64,000 nt of DNA, taken from Collimonas antrihumi. Its GTDB lineage: Bacteria; Pseudomonadota; Gammaproteobacteria; Burkholderiales; Burkholderiaceae_D. The position numbers and the translations under genes were made by a program. The stretch spans positions 178,850-242,849 of the forward strand of contig NZ_JAGQED010000004.1 of NCBI RefSeq assembly GCF_018304965.1, written 5' to 3'. Below, one piece after another: positions 47,554 to 56,582 of this stretch; the stretch's first letter is position 1, and each line of letters opens with the position of its first letter. The notes below the pieces were generated by a model. That model was given only the letters and a program-made list of their open reading frames with translations, had not been told where the DNA came from and did not search any database.

Positions 47554-48324
47554 ATGGCAAAGCATATCATCTTGGAAACAAACGGGAACGTCGGCGTGGT
47601 TACCCTGAATCGCCCTGAAAAACTCAACGCATGGAACACCGACATGCGTAACGAGATCATCGCTGCGCTGAAGGATTTCAATGCCGATCCGGCCATTGGC
47701 GCCATCGTCATGACTGGCGCCGGCGAACGCGCATTCTGTGCGGGACAGGACCTGGAAGAGGCGCATGGCTTCGATCCTGCACGCGTCAACGAGTGGATGA
47801 GCGAATGGGAAAATTACTATGCCGTGCTACGTGGCTTGTCGAAACCGTTGGTCATCGCGCTTAACGGCACCGCTGCCGGCTCCGCATTCCAGGTCGCGTT
47901 GCTGGGCGATATCCGCGTCGGTCACGCCGGTTCGCGCATGGGACAGCCAGAAATAAATGCCGGCATCCCAAGCGTCACAGGTCCGTGGATCATGAAGCAG
48001 ATGCTGGGTTTGTCGCGCACGATAGAACTGACACTGACCGGTCGCATGATGGAAGCGGAAGAGTGCCATCGGATCGGCCTGATCCATCATCTGGTCGCCG
48101 CCGATCAAGTCATGCCCAAAGCGATGGAGATTGCCCGCGATCTGGCAGCCAAGCCGCCGGTAGCGATGCGCCTGGATAAGCAGCGTTTCTGCGAAATGTC
48201 CGAATCCGGATTTCACGAAGCCATCAGAGCCGGCCGCCGGATCCAGGTGGAGGCGTACAGCACCGGCGAACCGGCACGCATGATGGAAGAATTTTTCCGC
48301 AAACGCGGGCGCAGCATCGCGTAA
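47554..48324 (+). CDS. Enoyl-CoA hydratase/isomerase (crotonase family)
   Basis: This 256-residue crotonase has the CoA-binding/oxyanion parts GAGERAFCAGQDLEEA and NGTAAGSAFQVALLGD. The two acidic catalytic positions are kept: one in GQPEINAGIPS and one in IELTLTGRMMEAEE. That pair argues for a true hydratase. It is the first gene of an operon with a Pot-type ABC importer and a CoA ligase. The actual substrate is unknown; CaiD-like hydration of a betaine-type enoyl-CoA is one option. The ATG at 47554 has AGGAATA upstream. Confidence 0.88.
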   Translation: MAKHIILETNGNVGVVTLNRPEKLNAWNTDMRNEIIAALKDFNADPAIGAIVMTGAGERAFCAGQDLEEAHGFDPARVNEWMSEWENYYAVLRGLSKPLVIALNGTAAGSAFQVALLGDIRVGHAGSRMGQPEINAGIPSVTGPWIMKQMLGLSRTIELTLTGRMMEAEECHRIGLIHHLVAADQVMPKAMEIARDLAAKPPVAMRLDKQRFCEMSESGFHEAIRAGRRIQVEAYSTGEPARMMEEFFRKRGRSIA

Positions 48325-48412
48325 TCAGATTTCCGCAGAAGGTTGCCCCAATGAACATATTCACGTTTCTGCCTACATTTCTATCCACATTTCTATCGCA
48401 TAGGGAGGTCGT

Positions 48413-49474
48413 ATGAAAAATCGTTTCGATACCACACGCCGTGGAGTGCTGAAGCTTGCCGGAGGGTTGGCTGTCGCCGGCGCATTCCCGGCAACAGTAT
48501 TCGGCCAGAACAAACAGATCGTGGTCGCCGATCCCGGCGGTCCTTACACTGCAGCATATCGAAAGGCTTTTTACGACCCGTTTGAAAAGGCCACCGGTAT
48601 CCGTGTCATCAATGTGGCGCGCGAGGCGCAACCTGTGGCGCAGTTGACGGCGATGGTGAAGACGAAGAATTTCGTGTGGGACGTCACAACCCTGACCGTG
48701 GCGCAGGATATCCCTATCTTGGAAGAAGCAGGTTTGCTTGAGCCGCTGGGATTGAAAGCCGCCGATTTTCCCAACATGCTGGCGGCATCGGTTGCTCCGA
48801 ACTTCATGGGTGTCGACGTCTATTCGACCGTGCTGGCGTATCGCAGCGACAAGTACGGGAAAAATCCACCGTCCAACTGGGCCGATTTCTGGAATGTCGA
48901 AAAATTCCCAGGACGCCGGGCATTGCGCCGCAATGCCATCGACACGCTGGAACAGGCCTTGATGGCCGATGGCGTCTCTATCGATAAACTTTATCCGCTG
49001 GATCTGGATCGGGCGTTCAAGAGTCTCGATCGCATCAAGCCGCATGTCGCGGTGTGGTGGACCAGCGGCGCGCAGGCGATGCAGCTGATTCAGTCCGGCG
49101 AGGTCGACATGATTTCGACCTGGAATGCGCGTGCGCAAACCGCCATCGAAGGCGGCGCGCCAGTCGCCATCGTCTGGAACCAAGGGTTGTATTCGATCGA
49201 GGGCTGGGGTGTGCCGAAGGGAACGCCACGCGCCGAAGAAGCCAAGGCGTTCGTCAAGTTCTGCGCCGATGCCGCGCGCCAGGCGGCCTTTACCGACACT
49301 TTGGCATACGGCCCCACCAATCTCAATGCCTATCAAAACATTCCAGCCAAACGCGCCGCGATTTTGCCGACCTCTGCAGCCAACCTGAGACTCATGCGCG
49401 CACCCAACGCGCAGTGGTGGCACAAGAACCGCAATCTGGCATCGGATCGATTCAACGCATGGCTACTTTCGTAA
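48413..49474 (+). CDS. ABC importer substrate-binding protein (Pot/spermidine-type)
   Basis: This 353-residue periplasmic protein has a Tat-like N-terminus (TTRRGVLKLAGGLAVAGAF). The core is that of family 1 extracellular binding proteins of the PotD/IdcA type: KQIVVADPGGPYTAAYRKAF, NWADFWNVEKFPGRRALRR, and MISTWNARAQTAIEGG. Such proteins bind polyamines or small organic cations and acids. Here it is coupled to a CoA ligase and a crotonase, so a carboxylic substrate such as a betaine or amino-acid-like compound is more likely; this is inferred. Confidence 0.88.
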   Translation: MKNRFDTTRRGVLKLAGGLAVAGAFPATVFGQNKQIVVADPGGPYTAAYRKAFYDPFEKATGIRVINVAREAQPVAQLTAMVKTKNFVWDVTTLTVAQDIPILEEAGLLEPLGLKAADFPNMLAASVAPNFMGVDVYSTVLAYRSDKYGKNPPSNWADFWNVEKFPGRRALRRNAIDTLEQALMADGVSIDKLYPLDLDRAFKSLDRIKPHVAVWWTSGAQAMQLIQSGEVDMISTWNARAQTAIEGGAPVAIVWNQGLYSIEGWGVPKGTPRAEEAKAFVKFCADAARQAAFTDTLAYGPTNLNAYQNIPAKRAAILPTSAANLRLMRAPNAQWWHKNRNLASDRFNAWLLS

Positions 49475-49486
49475 GCGAGTAGGAAA

Positions 49487-50539
49487 ATGGTCGCCAGATT
49501 AGAAACAATTGGACTTAGCAAGCGCTATCAGGACGTTACCGCGCTCTCGCCTACCGATCTGCAGGTTCAGGATGGAGAATTCCTGACCCTGCTCGGACCT
49601 TCAGGTTCCGGCAAGACCACGCTGCTGCAAATCATCGCGGGGCTGGTCGAACCAAGCGACGGCAAGTTGCTGATCGACGGTAAAGACGCCACCCGCAAAG
49701 CGGCCGGTGAACGGGGCATAGGCATGGTGTTTCAAAGTTATGCCTTGTTCCCTCATATGACCGTTTGGGACAACGTAGCTTATCCTTTGCGCATGCGCAA
49801 AGAGGGAAGAGCGGCGATGGATGCCGCGGTCAAGGAGGCGTTGGAAATGGTGCAGATGGGCGCTTACGCTCATCGCCTGCCGCGCGAATTGTCCGGTGGC
49901 CAGCAACAGCGTATTGCGCTGGCACGCTGCTTCGTCTACAAGCCCTCGGTGATCTTGCTGGACGAACCGCTGGGCGCGCTGGACAAGAAATTGCGCGAGC
50001 ACATGCAATCCGAAATCCGCCGCCTGCACAAGGATTTGGGGGCCACCTTCATTTACGTCACCCACGACCAGGAGGAGGCGCTCAATTTGTCCGATCGCAT
50101 CTGCCTGATGAATCAGTCGAAGATAGAGCAGATAGGTACGCCGCAAGCCATGTATGACCAGCCTGCCACGGTGTTCTCGGCGCAATTCATCGGTTATTCG
50201 AACTTGCTGAAAGGAACGCTGGAGCAAGGTGCGGCTGGGTTCGATACCTTGCGCAACGGTCGTTTCGCATTGCCTGTGATGCCGCAGGAAGTTGGTCAAT
50301 CGGACATCCGGACGCTGGTCGTGAGGCCCGAAAACGCGCGATTGGCGAACGCTGAATCAGCCTATCTGCGCGGTCGCGTCAACGAAGTCGTGTTCGCCGG
50401 ATCCGATATCCGCGTACTCATCGACATCGGTGAAGCGGAGCCTTTCTTGCTACGTTGCGGCCGCCGCGAAGCACCGGCCGTCGGCGATATCGTCGGCGTC
50501 AGCTGGCAGCGCGAATTGACCACCGTCGTTGCCGCCTGA
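49487..50539 (+). CDS. ABC importer ATP-binding protein (PotA type)
   Basis: This 350-residue ATPase has Walker A GPSGSGKTTLLQ, the Q-loop MVFQSYALFPHM, signature LSGGQQQRIALARC, Walker B VILLDEPLGALD and the switch His in THDQEEAL. A C-terminal TOBE domain follows (about residues 270-345). All motifs look intact. It sits between the binding protein and the permease, 12 and 14 bp away. Confidence 0.95.
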   Translation: MVARLETIGLSKRYQDVTALSPTDLQVQDGEFLTLLGPSGSGKTTLLQIIAGLVEPSDGKLLIDGKDATRKAAGERGIGMVFQSYALFPHMTVWDNVAYPLRMRKEGRAAMDAAVKEALEMVQMGAYAHRLPRELSGGQQQRIALARCFVYKPSVILLDEPLGALDKKLREHMQSEIRRLHKDLGATFIYVTHDQEEALNLSDRICLMNQSKIEQIGTPQAMYDQPATVFSAQFIGYSNLLKGTLEQGAAGFDTLRNGRFALPVMPQEVGQSDIRTLVVRPENARLANAESAYLRGRVNEVVFAGSDIRVLIDIGEAEPFLLRCGRREAPAVGDIVGVSWQRELTTVVAA

Positions 50540-50553
50540 CAGGAGCCGCCATC

Positions 50554-52278
50554 ATGCTTAATCCCTCAAACCGCAAGCTGATCAAGGCCATGCTGCCAGC
50601 GTTGCCGTCTATCGTATTCCTGCTATGTTTTTTTGGGGTGCCGGTCTACGAGATCTTGCAAACCGGCGCCTACAACGCCGACGGCAATCTGAGTCTGGCG
50701 CAGTTCCATCGCATCAGCGGCGATATCGTGTATGCGAAAGTACTGTGGACCACCTTCAAGATATCGTTGCTGACCGCGCTGCTTGCGGTCGGACTCGGCT
50801 TTCCGGTCGCCTACTTTCTGAGTCAGATCAGCGACCGCCGTCGCGGTAAATGGATGATCTGGCTGCTGATCCCGTTCTGGACCAGTTACCTGGTGAAGAC
50901 TTTTGCCTGGATTCTGGTGCTGTCCAAAACCGGTGTGCTGGCTTCGATTGCGATGGGACTTGGCCTGGTCGATGATCCGCAAGCCATGGCGCCGTCCTTG
51001 AGCGGGGTGATGATAGGCATGGTGCATGCGATGCTGCCGCTGGCGGTGATGAACATGCTGCCGATCATGCGCGGCGTTAATGCGCAATTGCTGCAGGCTG
51101 CGGAAACACTGGGCGCCAATCGCACAGTTGCGTTTTTTTCGGTGTTCCTGCCGCTGGCGGCGCCGGGTATGGCTGCCGCCGGTTTACTGGTATTCATCAC
51201 CAGCCTTGGCTTCTTCATCTTGCCGGCTCTGCTCGGCACACCGCAGGAAACCATGATCGCGCAGCTGGTGATTTCGGCGATTAATGAATTATTCAATTTG
51301 CCGTTTGCCGCCGCCTTGTCGACGGTATTGCTGGTCTGTGCGATCGCTGTATTTATCTTGTACGACAAACTGGTTGGCTTGTCCTCATTGAGCGGCGAGT
51401 CACGACCAGCGGCACGCAACAAGAATTTACCTGGCATGAACGGTTTCCTGATCGTCGTCGGCAGAACATTGGGGCGCGCTCATGCCGCACTGGGGCCGAT
51501 AAGCGCGAGTGTGCGCGGCCTTAAAATATATACGTTGGTGTTGATCGCATTGTTGTCGCTGCCGATTCTGGTGGTATTGCCGATTGCATTCACCGATTCC
51601 CCGTTCCTTGCCTTCCCGCCCAAGGGTTTCAGCCTGCGCTGGTTCTCCTCGTTCATGTTCTCTCCGGTCTGGCAATCGGCATTGCTGCGTTCGTTCGGCG
51701 TGGCGGTGGTAACTGCGCTTGCCGCCACCGCTCTGGGCCTGGGCGCAGCACTGTCGTTGACACGCTTGCCGGCGGCCTGGACCAAGCCCATGTTCGCGGT
51801 TTTCCTGGCGCCGCTGATCGTGCCACGCATCGTGATTGCGGTTGGCTTGTTCTACCTGTTTGCGCGCCTGGGGCTGGTGGGCACTAATCTCGGACTGGCG
51901 ATCGGCCATACCGTATTGGCGATTCCTTATGTGGTCGTGACAATGGTAGCGGCGCTCAAGCGCTTCGACTGGCGTCTCGACGATGCCGGCCGCATCCTTG
52001 GCGCGTCAGCATTTGGGCGGCTGCGCACGATACAGCTGCCGATGATGATAGGTAGCGTAGTGGCAGCACTGCAGATTGCTTTCATCATTTCGTTTGACGA
52101 ATTGACGATTGCCATTTTTGTGAGCGGCGGCCTCACCAATACCTTGCCGAAACAGATGTGGGATGACATGACTTTGCAAGTCAATCCGACGCTGGCCGCG
52201 GTATCGCTGGTCATGGTGGTGGTGATTACGGTGCTGGTGTTGATCCCGACGTTCTTCAAACGCGCCGAGCAGACATGA
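50554..52278 (+). CDS. Fused two-domain ABC permease (PotB-PotC-like)
   Basis: This 574-residue inner-membrane protein joins two permease domains that PotABCD systems usually encode separately. The first half (about residues 1-270) resembles PotB with an EAA loop (LQAAETLGANRTVAFFSVF, LPLAAPGM). The second half (about 320-574) resembles PotC with a second EAA loop (DDAGRILGASAFGRLRTI, QLPMM). A linker rich in polar residues (SGESRPAARNKNL) joins them. I start at the ATG at 50554, with AGGAGCC upstream; the frame continues back into the ATPase gene without sense. Confidence 0.9.
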   Translation: MLNPSNRKLIKAMLPALPSIVFLLCFFGVPVYEILQTGAYNADGNLSLAQFHRISGDIVYAKVLWTTFKISLLTALLAVGLGFPVAYFLSQISDRRRGKWMIWLLIPFWTSYLVKTFAWILVLSKTGVLASIAMGLGLVDDPQAMAPSLSGVMIGMVHAMLPLAVMNMLPIMRGVNAQLLQAAETLGANRTVAFFSVFLPLAAPGMAAAGLLVFITSLGFFILPALLGTPQETMIAQLVISAINELFNLPFAAALSTVLLVCAIAVFILYDKLVGLSSLSGESRPAARNKNLPGMNGFLIVVGRTLGRAHAALGPISASVRGLKIYTLVLIALLSLPILVVLPIAFTDSPFLAFPPKGFSLRWFSSFMFSPVWQSALLRSFGVAVVTALAATALGLGAALSLTRLPAAWTKPMFAVFLAPLIVPRIVIAVGLFYLFARLGLVGTNLGLAIGHTVLAIPYVVVTMVAALKRFDWRLDDAGRILGASAFGRLRTIQLPMMIGSVVAALQIAFIISFDELTIAIFVSGGLTNTLPKQMWDDMTLQVNPTLAAVSLVMVVVITVLVLIPTFFKRAEQT

Positions 52279-52298
52279 AGTCCTGCGCCGCCGCTATC

Positions 52299-52351
52299 CT
52301 AATCAAGACAAATCAAGACTGATCAAGACATCAATCAAGACATCAATCAAG
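52299..52351. repeat. Short tandem repeat of ATCAAGAC
   Basis: Five copies of (A/G)ATCAAGAC or AATCAAGAC occur at a spacing of 10-12 bp, from 52299 to the bases just before the ligase ATG at 52360. The array fills most of the 81-bp gap. It could be a slipped-strand repeat or a binding array close to the ribosome site. Confidence 0.75.
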
Positions 52352-52359
52352 ACACTACT

Positions 52360-53964
52360 ATGCACAACTATTCCGATTATTTCCCTGTTCGTTCACCTCG
52401 CGACAATCTCGACGTCGTGCCGCTGCTGCATGATGGCCTGATGCAGAAGGGACCAACGACGCTGCTCGATTTCAATGGCGCCAGGACATCGTTCGACGAT
52501 ATGGCCAAACGCGTCGGCGCGATGCAATCCTGGCTTGACGCTAAAGCTATCTGTCGCGGCGATCGCGTGGCGTTGATGTTGGAAAACGGCTTGGATCACA
52601 TCGCGCTGATCTATGCGCTGATGTTGAGCGGCGTCGTGTGGGTGCCGGTCAATACGCGCCTGAAAGGACCGGGTATCGACTATCTGCTAGGTCATTGCGA
52701 GCCAACGTTGTTCATCGCGCAACGTGATTTTGCCGAGGTCTTGTCGGATCTGCCGGGTTTGCAATCCCGCCTGGTCTGGCTCGAGGAGGTGCAGCTGACG
52801 GTGCAACAGCTGTCAGCTGAAGGCCTGCCGCTGCAGGCCGCGCCGGTCAGTGCCGACGATACCCTATGCCTGATCTATACCTCCGGCACCACCGGTGCGC
52901 CGAAGGGAGTGGTGTTCACCCATCGCATGATGCGGATTGCCAGCGAAGCGACCTTGATCGTTTCCGGGGCCGGCGCGGGTGACCGCATGTTTGTCTGGGA
53001 GCCGCTGTGCCATATCGGCGGCGCGCAGATGATGCTGGTGCCGTTTCTGCAGCAAGTCGAATTGCACATAGTCGAGCGTTTTTCAGCGAGCCGCTTCTGG
53101 CAACAGATAGAAACTTCGCAGGCTACCCACTTGCACTACCTGGGCGGGATCCTGGACATACTGATGCAGCTGCCGCAGCAACCCGCCAGTCATACCTTGC
53201 GCGTGGCCTGGGGCGCCGGGGTGTCGGTAAAGGCGTGGGATGCGGTGATCGCGCGCTTGCAACTGGATCTGCGTGAATGCTATGGCATGACTGAAGGATC
53301 CAGCTTCACCACCGTCAACGCCGGCGGCAAGCCAGGTTCCATCGGCCGCGCACTGCCTTGGCTTAAGGTTGAACTGCTGGATGACCATGATCAGCCGGTA
53401 GCCATCGGCGATATTGGGCAAATCGTGGTATCGAGCGCGATTGACGGTACCTTTTTGCCGCAATACCTGGATAATCCGCAGGCAAGCGCGGCGGCGGTTC
53501 GAGACGGAAAATTGTACACAGGTGATTCTGCGCGCATGGATCCGGACGGGGATTTGTATTTTGTCGGTCGTCGCACCGATAGCATGCGCGTACGTGGAGA
53601 AAACGTATCTGCGTGGGAAATCGAGCGGGTTTTCGTTACTCATCCGGCGGTGGCCGCTGCCGCTGCCGTTGGCATCGACAGCGCCATCGGCGAGCAGGAA
53701 ATCATGCTGTACGTGCAATTCAAGCCTGGCGCCGACGTCTCTTTCAGCGAATTGGCAGCATGGGCGCAATCCAGGCTTGCCAGCTACCAGATGCCGCGCT
53801 ATTTTTTGAGAATCGGTGCGTTCGAATTGACATTGAGCGAGCGTATTAAAAAGCATTTGCTGCCACGTGGTGTTGAATTGGCGTGGGACCGTCGCGCTCA
53901 ATCGCCCTCGGCCGTCCTCGACAAACAACTGTGTGATATTCCAGATAGCGCAAAAAACCGATGA
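52360..53964 (+). CDS. Acyl-CoA ligase (AMP-forming)
   Basis: This 534-residue ANL-family enzyme should activate a carboxylic acid with ATP and CoA. It has the P-loop LIYTSGTTGAPKGVVFTH, the adenylate motif ECYGMTEGSS, and YTGDSARMDPDGDLYFVGR, followed by RTDSMRVRGENVSAWEIE. At the C-terminus the usual catalytic lysine motif (PxTxxGK) reads LTLSERIKKHLL, with Arg in place of Lys at the canonical spot; several CaiC-like ligases share this. With the crotonase upstream the pair resembles CaiC/CaiD. The stop overlaps the next gene (ATGA). Confidence 0.9.
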   Translation: MHNYSDYFPVRSPRDNLDVVPLLHDGLMQKGPTTLLDFNGARTSFDDMAKRVGAMQSWLDAKAICRGDRVALMLENGLDHIALIYALMLSGVVWVPVNTRLKGPGIDYLLGHCEPTLFIAQRDFAEVLSDLPGLQSRLVWLEEVQLTVQQLSAEGLPLQAAPVSADDTLCLIYTSGTTGAPKGVVFTHRMMRIASEATLIVSGAGAGDRMFVWEPLCHIGGAQMMLVPFLQQVELHIVERFSASRFWQQIETSQATHLHYLGGILDILMQLPQQPASHTLRVAWGAGVSVKAWDAVIARLQLDLRECYGMTEGSSFTTVNAGGKPGSIGRALPWLKVELLDDHDQPVAIGDIGQIVVSSAIDGTFLPQYLDNPQASAAAVRDGKLYTGDSARMDPDGDLYFVGRRTDSMRVRGENVSAWEIERVFVTHPAVAAAAAVGIDSAIGEQEIMLYVQFKPGADVSFSELAAWAQSRLASYQMPRYFLRIGAFELTLSERIKKHLLPRGVELAWDRRAQSPSAVLDKQLCDIPDSAKNR

Positions 53965-54911
53965 GCAGCGATAATAGATCCTTTCCTCAACCAAAAGGCC
54001 GATCTGCCAAGCAGACGGCGATTCACCCTATGAGCGCAGACGCAGGCAAAACTGTTGGAGCACGCAAGAAGAAAGCCGGCAAGGAAACGACACCGGCAAA
54101 AGCCGGCGCCAGCCCGAGCGCCGAAGTCGCCGATGCCGGTACCGGCGCTATGGATTCCCCGCTATACGTGAATTCGGTAGAAAAGGGCATGCGGGTTCTG
54201 ATGGCGTTCGACGGCCAGCAGCGGCAACTTTCATTGTCGCAAATCGCGGCGCTCACTGGCTTCGATCTCAGCGCGGCGCAACGCTTCACGTATACGCTGA
54301 CAGTCCTGGGCTACCTGAACAAGGACGAAGAAAGCCGTAAATATGAGCTGTCGCCGAAATTGCTCGATTTTGCCTATCACTATCTGTCATCCAGCGAGCT
54401 GGTCACTCGGGCGACACCTTATCTGCAGCAGTTGAGTCAGGAAACCGAGGAAACTACTAATCTGACAATACTTGATGGCACAGACGTGGTTTTCGTCCAA
54501 CGTATCGTCAGCCGTCATGTCTTGAATCCGACCGTGGTCACCGGCACTCGCATCCCGGCGTATTGCACCGCATCCGGACTGGCATTGTTGTCAACCATGA
54601 GCGATGAAGAAGTCGATGCGATATTGGGGGCATCCGAACTGCGGCAACATACGCCGTTCACGGTCGTCGACCCGAAAAAAATCAAGCTGCGGCTTGCTAC
54701 CTTCCGCGAACAAGGATATGCCCACATCAAGGAAGAGTATTTCCTCGGTGACGTGTCTACCGCAGCCGCTGTCAAGGATGCCCGTGGCCGCGGTATCGGC
54801 GCCGTCAACGTTGCAGTCACAAAGGCGCGTTGGGGCGCCGACAGCGACGAAGGTCGCTACGCCAATCTGGTGATGTCGGCGGCCCGCGCTATTTCGGTAC
54901 AAAGAAAGTAA
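53961..54911 (+). CDS. IclR-family transcriptional regulator
   Basis: This 316-residue regulator has a disordered Lys/Ala/Gly-rich N-terminal tail of about 65 residues. A winged helix follows (VEKGMRVLMAFDGQQRQLSLSQIAALTGFDLSAAQRF), then the IclR effector domain (ETTNLTILDGTDVVFVQR, GTRIPAYCTASGLALLS). The tail is unusual; a start at the ATG at 54030 or 54150 would shorten it, but the ATGA overlap with the ligase supports 53961. It lies within the operon and so probably controls it, perhaps via the palindrome at 47311-47343. Confidence 0.9.
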   Translation: MSSDNRSFPQPKGRSAKQTAIHPMSADAGKTVGARKKKAGKETTPAKAGASPSAEVADAGTGAMDSPLYVNSVEKGMRVLMAFDGQQRQLSLSQIAALTGFDLSAAQRFTYTLTVLGYLNKDEESRKYELSPKLLDFAYHYLSSSELVTRATPYLQQLSQETEETTNLTILDGTDVVFVQRIVSRHVLNPTVVTGTRIPAYCTASGLALLSTMSDEEVDAILGASELRQHTPFTVVDPKKIKLRLATFREQGYAHIKEEYFLGDVSTAAAVKDARGRGIGAVNVAVTKARWGADSDEGRYANLVMSAARAISVQRK

Positions 54912-54914
54912 GCG

Positions 54915-55736
54915 ATGACCATGCAGCAGAACCCCAATGTTACCCTCATCGGCGGCGGCAATATGGCGGCTGCATTGATCAACGGACTCGTGAATCGCTT
55001 TACAGCTGCGGCAAATATCCGCGTCGTCGATGTCAATCCGCAGGCGTTGCAGCAGTTGTCACAGCGATTTGGCGTGACGGTCGACTGTAGTGTCACCAAT
55101 GCGGTTGCAGGCTGCGATATCCTCATCCTGGCAGTCAAACCGCAGCAAATGGCACCGGTGTTGCAGGATATCGCTGCGCAACTCCAGCATCAATTGGTGA
55201 TTTCCATCGCCGCCGGTATTCGCACCACGGAATTGTCTGCCGGCCTGCAAGGCTATACGACGATAGTGCGCGCCATGCCGAATATGCCGGCGTTGATCGG
55301 ACGCGGCATGACTGGCATGTTTGCAATGCCAGGGGTGAGCGCAGTACAACAGCTGCATGCCGATACAGTAATGGCTGCTGTCGGCAAAACCCTTTGGCTG
55401 CAAGAAGAACAGTCGCTGGACGCAGTTACCGGCGTCTCTGGCAGCGGCCCGGCTTTTGTTTTTTATTTTATAGAAGCGTTGGAAAAAGCCGCCATGGAAG
55501 TCGGGCTGAATGCCGCAGAGAGCAAATTGCTGGCGTTGGAAACCGTCGCCGGTGCTGCGCAGCTGGCGTTGCAATCCGATGATGAGGTGGCGCTGTTGCG
55601 TGAGCGGGTAACGTCGAAAGGCGGAACGACCTTTGCCGGCCTGAACAGTTTGCAGCAGGATGGTTTTTGCGCTGTGATTACCCGCGCGGTTAAGGCGGCA
55701 ACCAATCGCAGCAAGGAACTGGGCGATGCCTGCTGA
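54915..55736 (+). CDS. proC: Pyrroline-5-carboxylate reductase family protein (ProC)
   Basis: This 273-residue protein is of ProC length and fold. It has the Rossmann motif LIGGGNMAAALINGL, the VLAVKPQ-like LILAVKPQQMAPVL, and the family signature SGSGPAFVFYFIEALEKAA. C-terminal RERVTSKGGTTFAGLNSL completes the dimer domain. ProC reduces pyrroline-5-carboxylate to proline with NAD(P)H. Its place at the end of a CoA-ligase/ABC operon is odd for a biosynthetic gene, so it may act on a related cyclic imine. By sequence a normal proC cannot be excluded. Confidence 0.88.
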   Translation: MTMQQNPNVTLIGGGNMAAALINGLVNRFTAAANIRVVDVNPQALQQLSQRFGVTVDCSVTNAVAGCDILILAVKPQQMAPVLQDIAAQLQHQLVISIAAGIRTTELSAGLQGYTTIVRAMPNMPALIGRGMTGMFAMPGVSAVQQLHADTVMAAVGKTLWLQEEQSLDAVTGVSGSGPAFVFYFIEALEKAAMEVGLNAAESKLLALETVAGAAQLALQSDDEVALLRERVTSKGGTTFAGLNSLQQDGFCAVITRAVKAATNRSKELGDAC

Positions 55737-55892
55737 CCAAGATCGCCAGTCGATCACACCGCTTCGCATTGCTCGTCATTCGCACGCCGCCAGGAAGTCC
55801 GGCGTGCTCCGTAGTGAAACCTGGAAGCGCCGCGTGCGCCTTTTTTGCATCTATTGGTTGACCCCGGTCGTGCCTTTGCTTGGCGCTTGCAT

Positions 55893-56582
55893 CTATAGTC
55901 CAGCGATCTTTCTAAAACGCTCCAAGACCATCGATACACGACGTTGGCTTGCATCGTCCGTGTTGAGGTGCCAAGGTAGACGCTCGGTAAAGATTGGATC
56001 TGCCAGGAGATCATCAAACTCTTGCATAATATAATTCTTCACTGATTCTTCAGCAATTTCGACCTCATCAATCAACTCGATGCGCCCGTCCACTAGATTT
56101 ACGATGTCTTCAATATCATGGTGACTATAATCACCGTTTCCCCGGCCATGGAAAGCCTCTAATTTTGTCGCCAAAAACAATGCGGCCGAGACCATACGTA
56201 TGGATTTCCCGCTAGGTAATATATGTTTTTCGGCATATTTCACAACTAATGGATACCACCTGTTGGTGGAGCCAAATCCTATTTCCTTAGTTGGCATTAC
56301 GTCTATTAAAAGGACACCTTTTTGCCAGCGACAAATTACTTCATCTTTACCATTGCTGAACCCTAGCGCTTTTAATTTTTTCTCTAAAGAATAGTAATTT
56401 GCAATCGAAACTACTTCCGCAACCAGATCTACATCTTTTGTCGCACGTACTGACGGTCGCGCTTTATCAGTGATCAATAAGCCTGTGGCACATCCGCCAA
56501 CGAGAACTAATTCATCGCAAAGACTCCCAAGCTCATGAACTACAAGTTCTACTGAATCCACATTTGGATCTCGCGACATCAT
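55893..56582 (-). CDS. AbiEii-like nucleotidyltransferase (putative toxin)
   Basis: This 229-residue protein has a DNA polymerase beta-like nucleotidyltransferase N-terminus: LVLVGGCATGLL followed by RATKDVDLVAEV, the GG...DxDxD-like motif of the MNT/AbiEii type. The motif reads D-V-D, with further acidic residues such as DVMPTKEI. The C-terminal half includes a helical HxxDIEDIVNLVDG (YSHHDIEDIVNL). It overlaps the upstream gene at 56579-56582, as in AbiE pairs. I infer a toxin-like or modification role; the target is unknown. The 156-bp gap to proC holds nothing clear. Confidence 0.65.
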   Translation of the reverse strand: MMSRDPNVDSVELVVHELGSLCDELVLVGGCATGLLITDKARPSVRATKDVDLVAEVVSIANYYSLEKKLKALGFSNGKDEVICRWQKGVLLIDVMPTKEIGFGSTNRWYPLVVKYAEKHILPSGKSIRMVSAALFLATKLEAFHGRGNGDYSHHDIEDIVNLVDGRIELIDEVEIAEESVKNYIMQEFDDLLADPIFTERLPWHLNTDDASQRRVSMVLERFRKIAGL

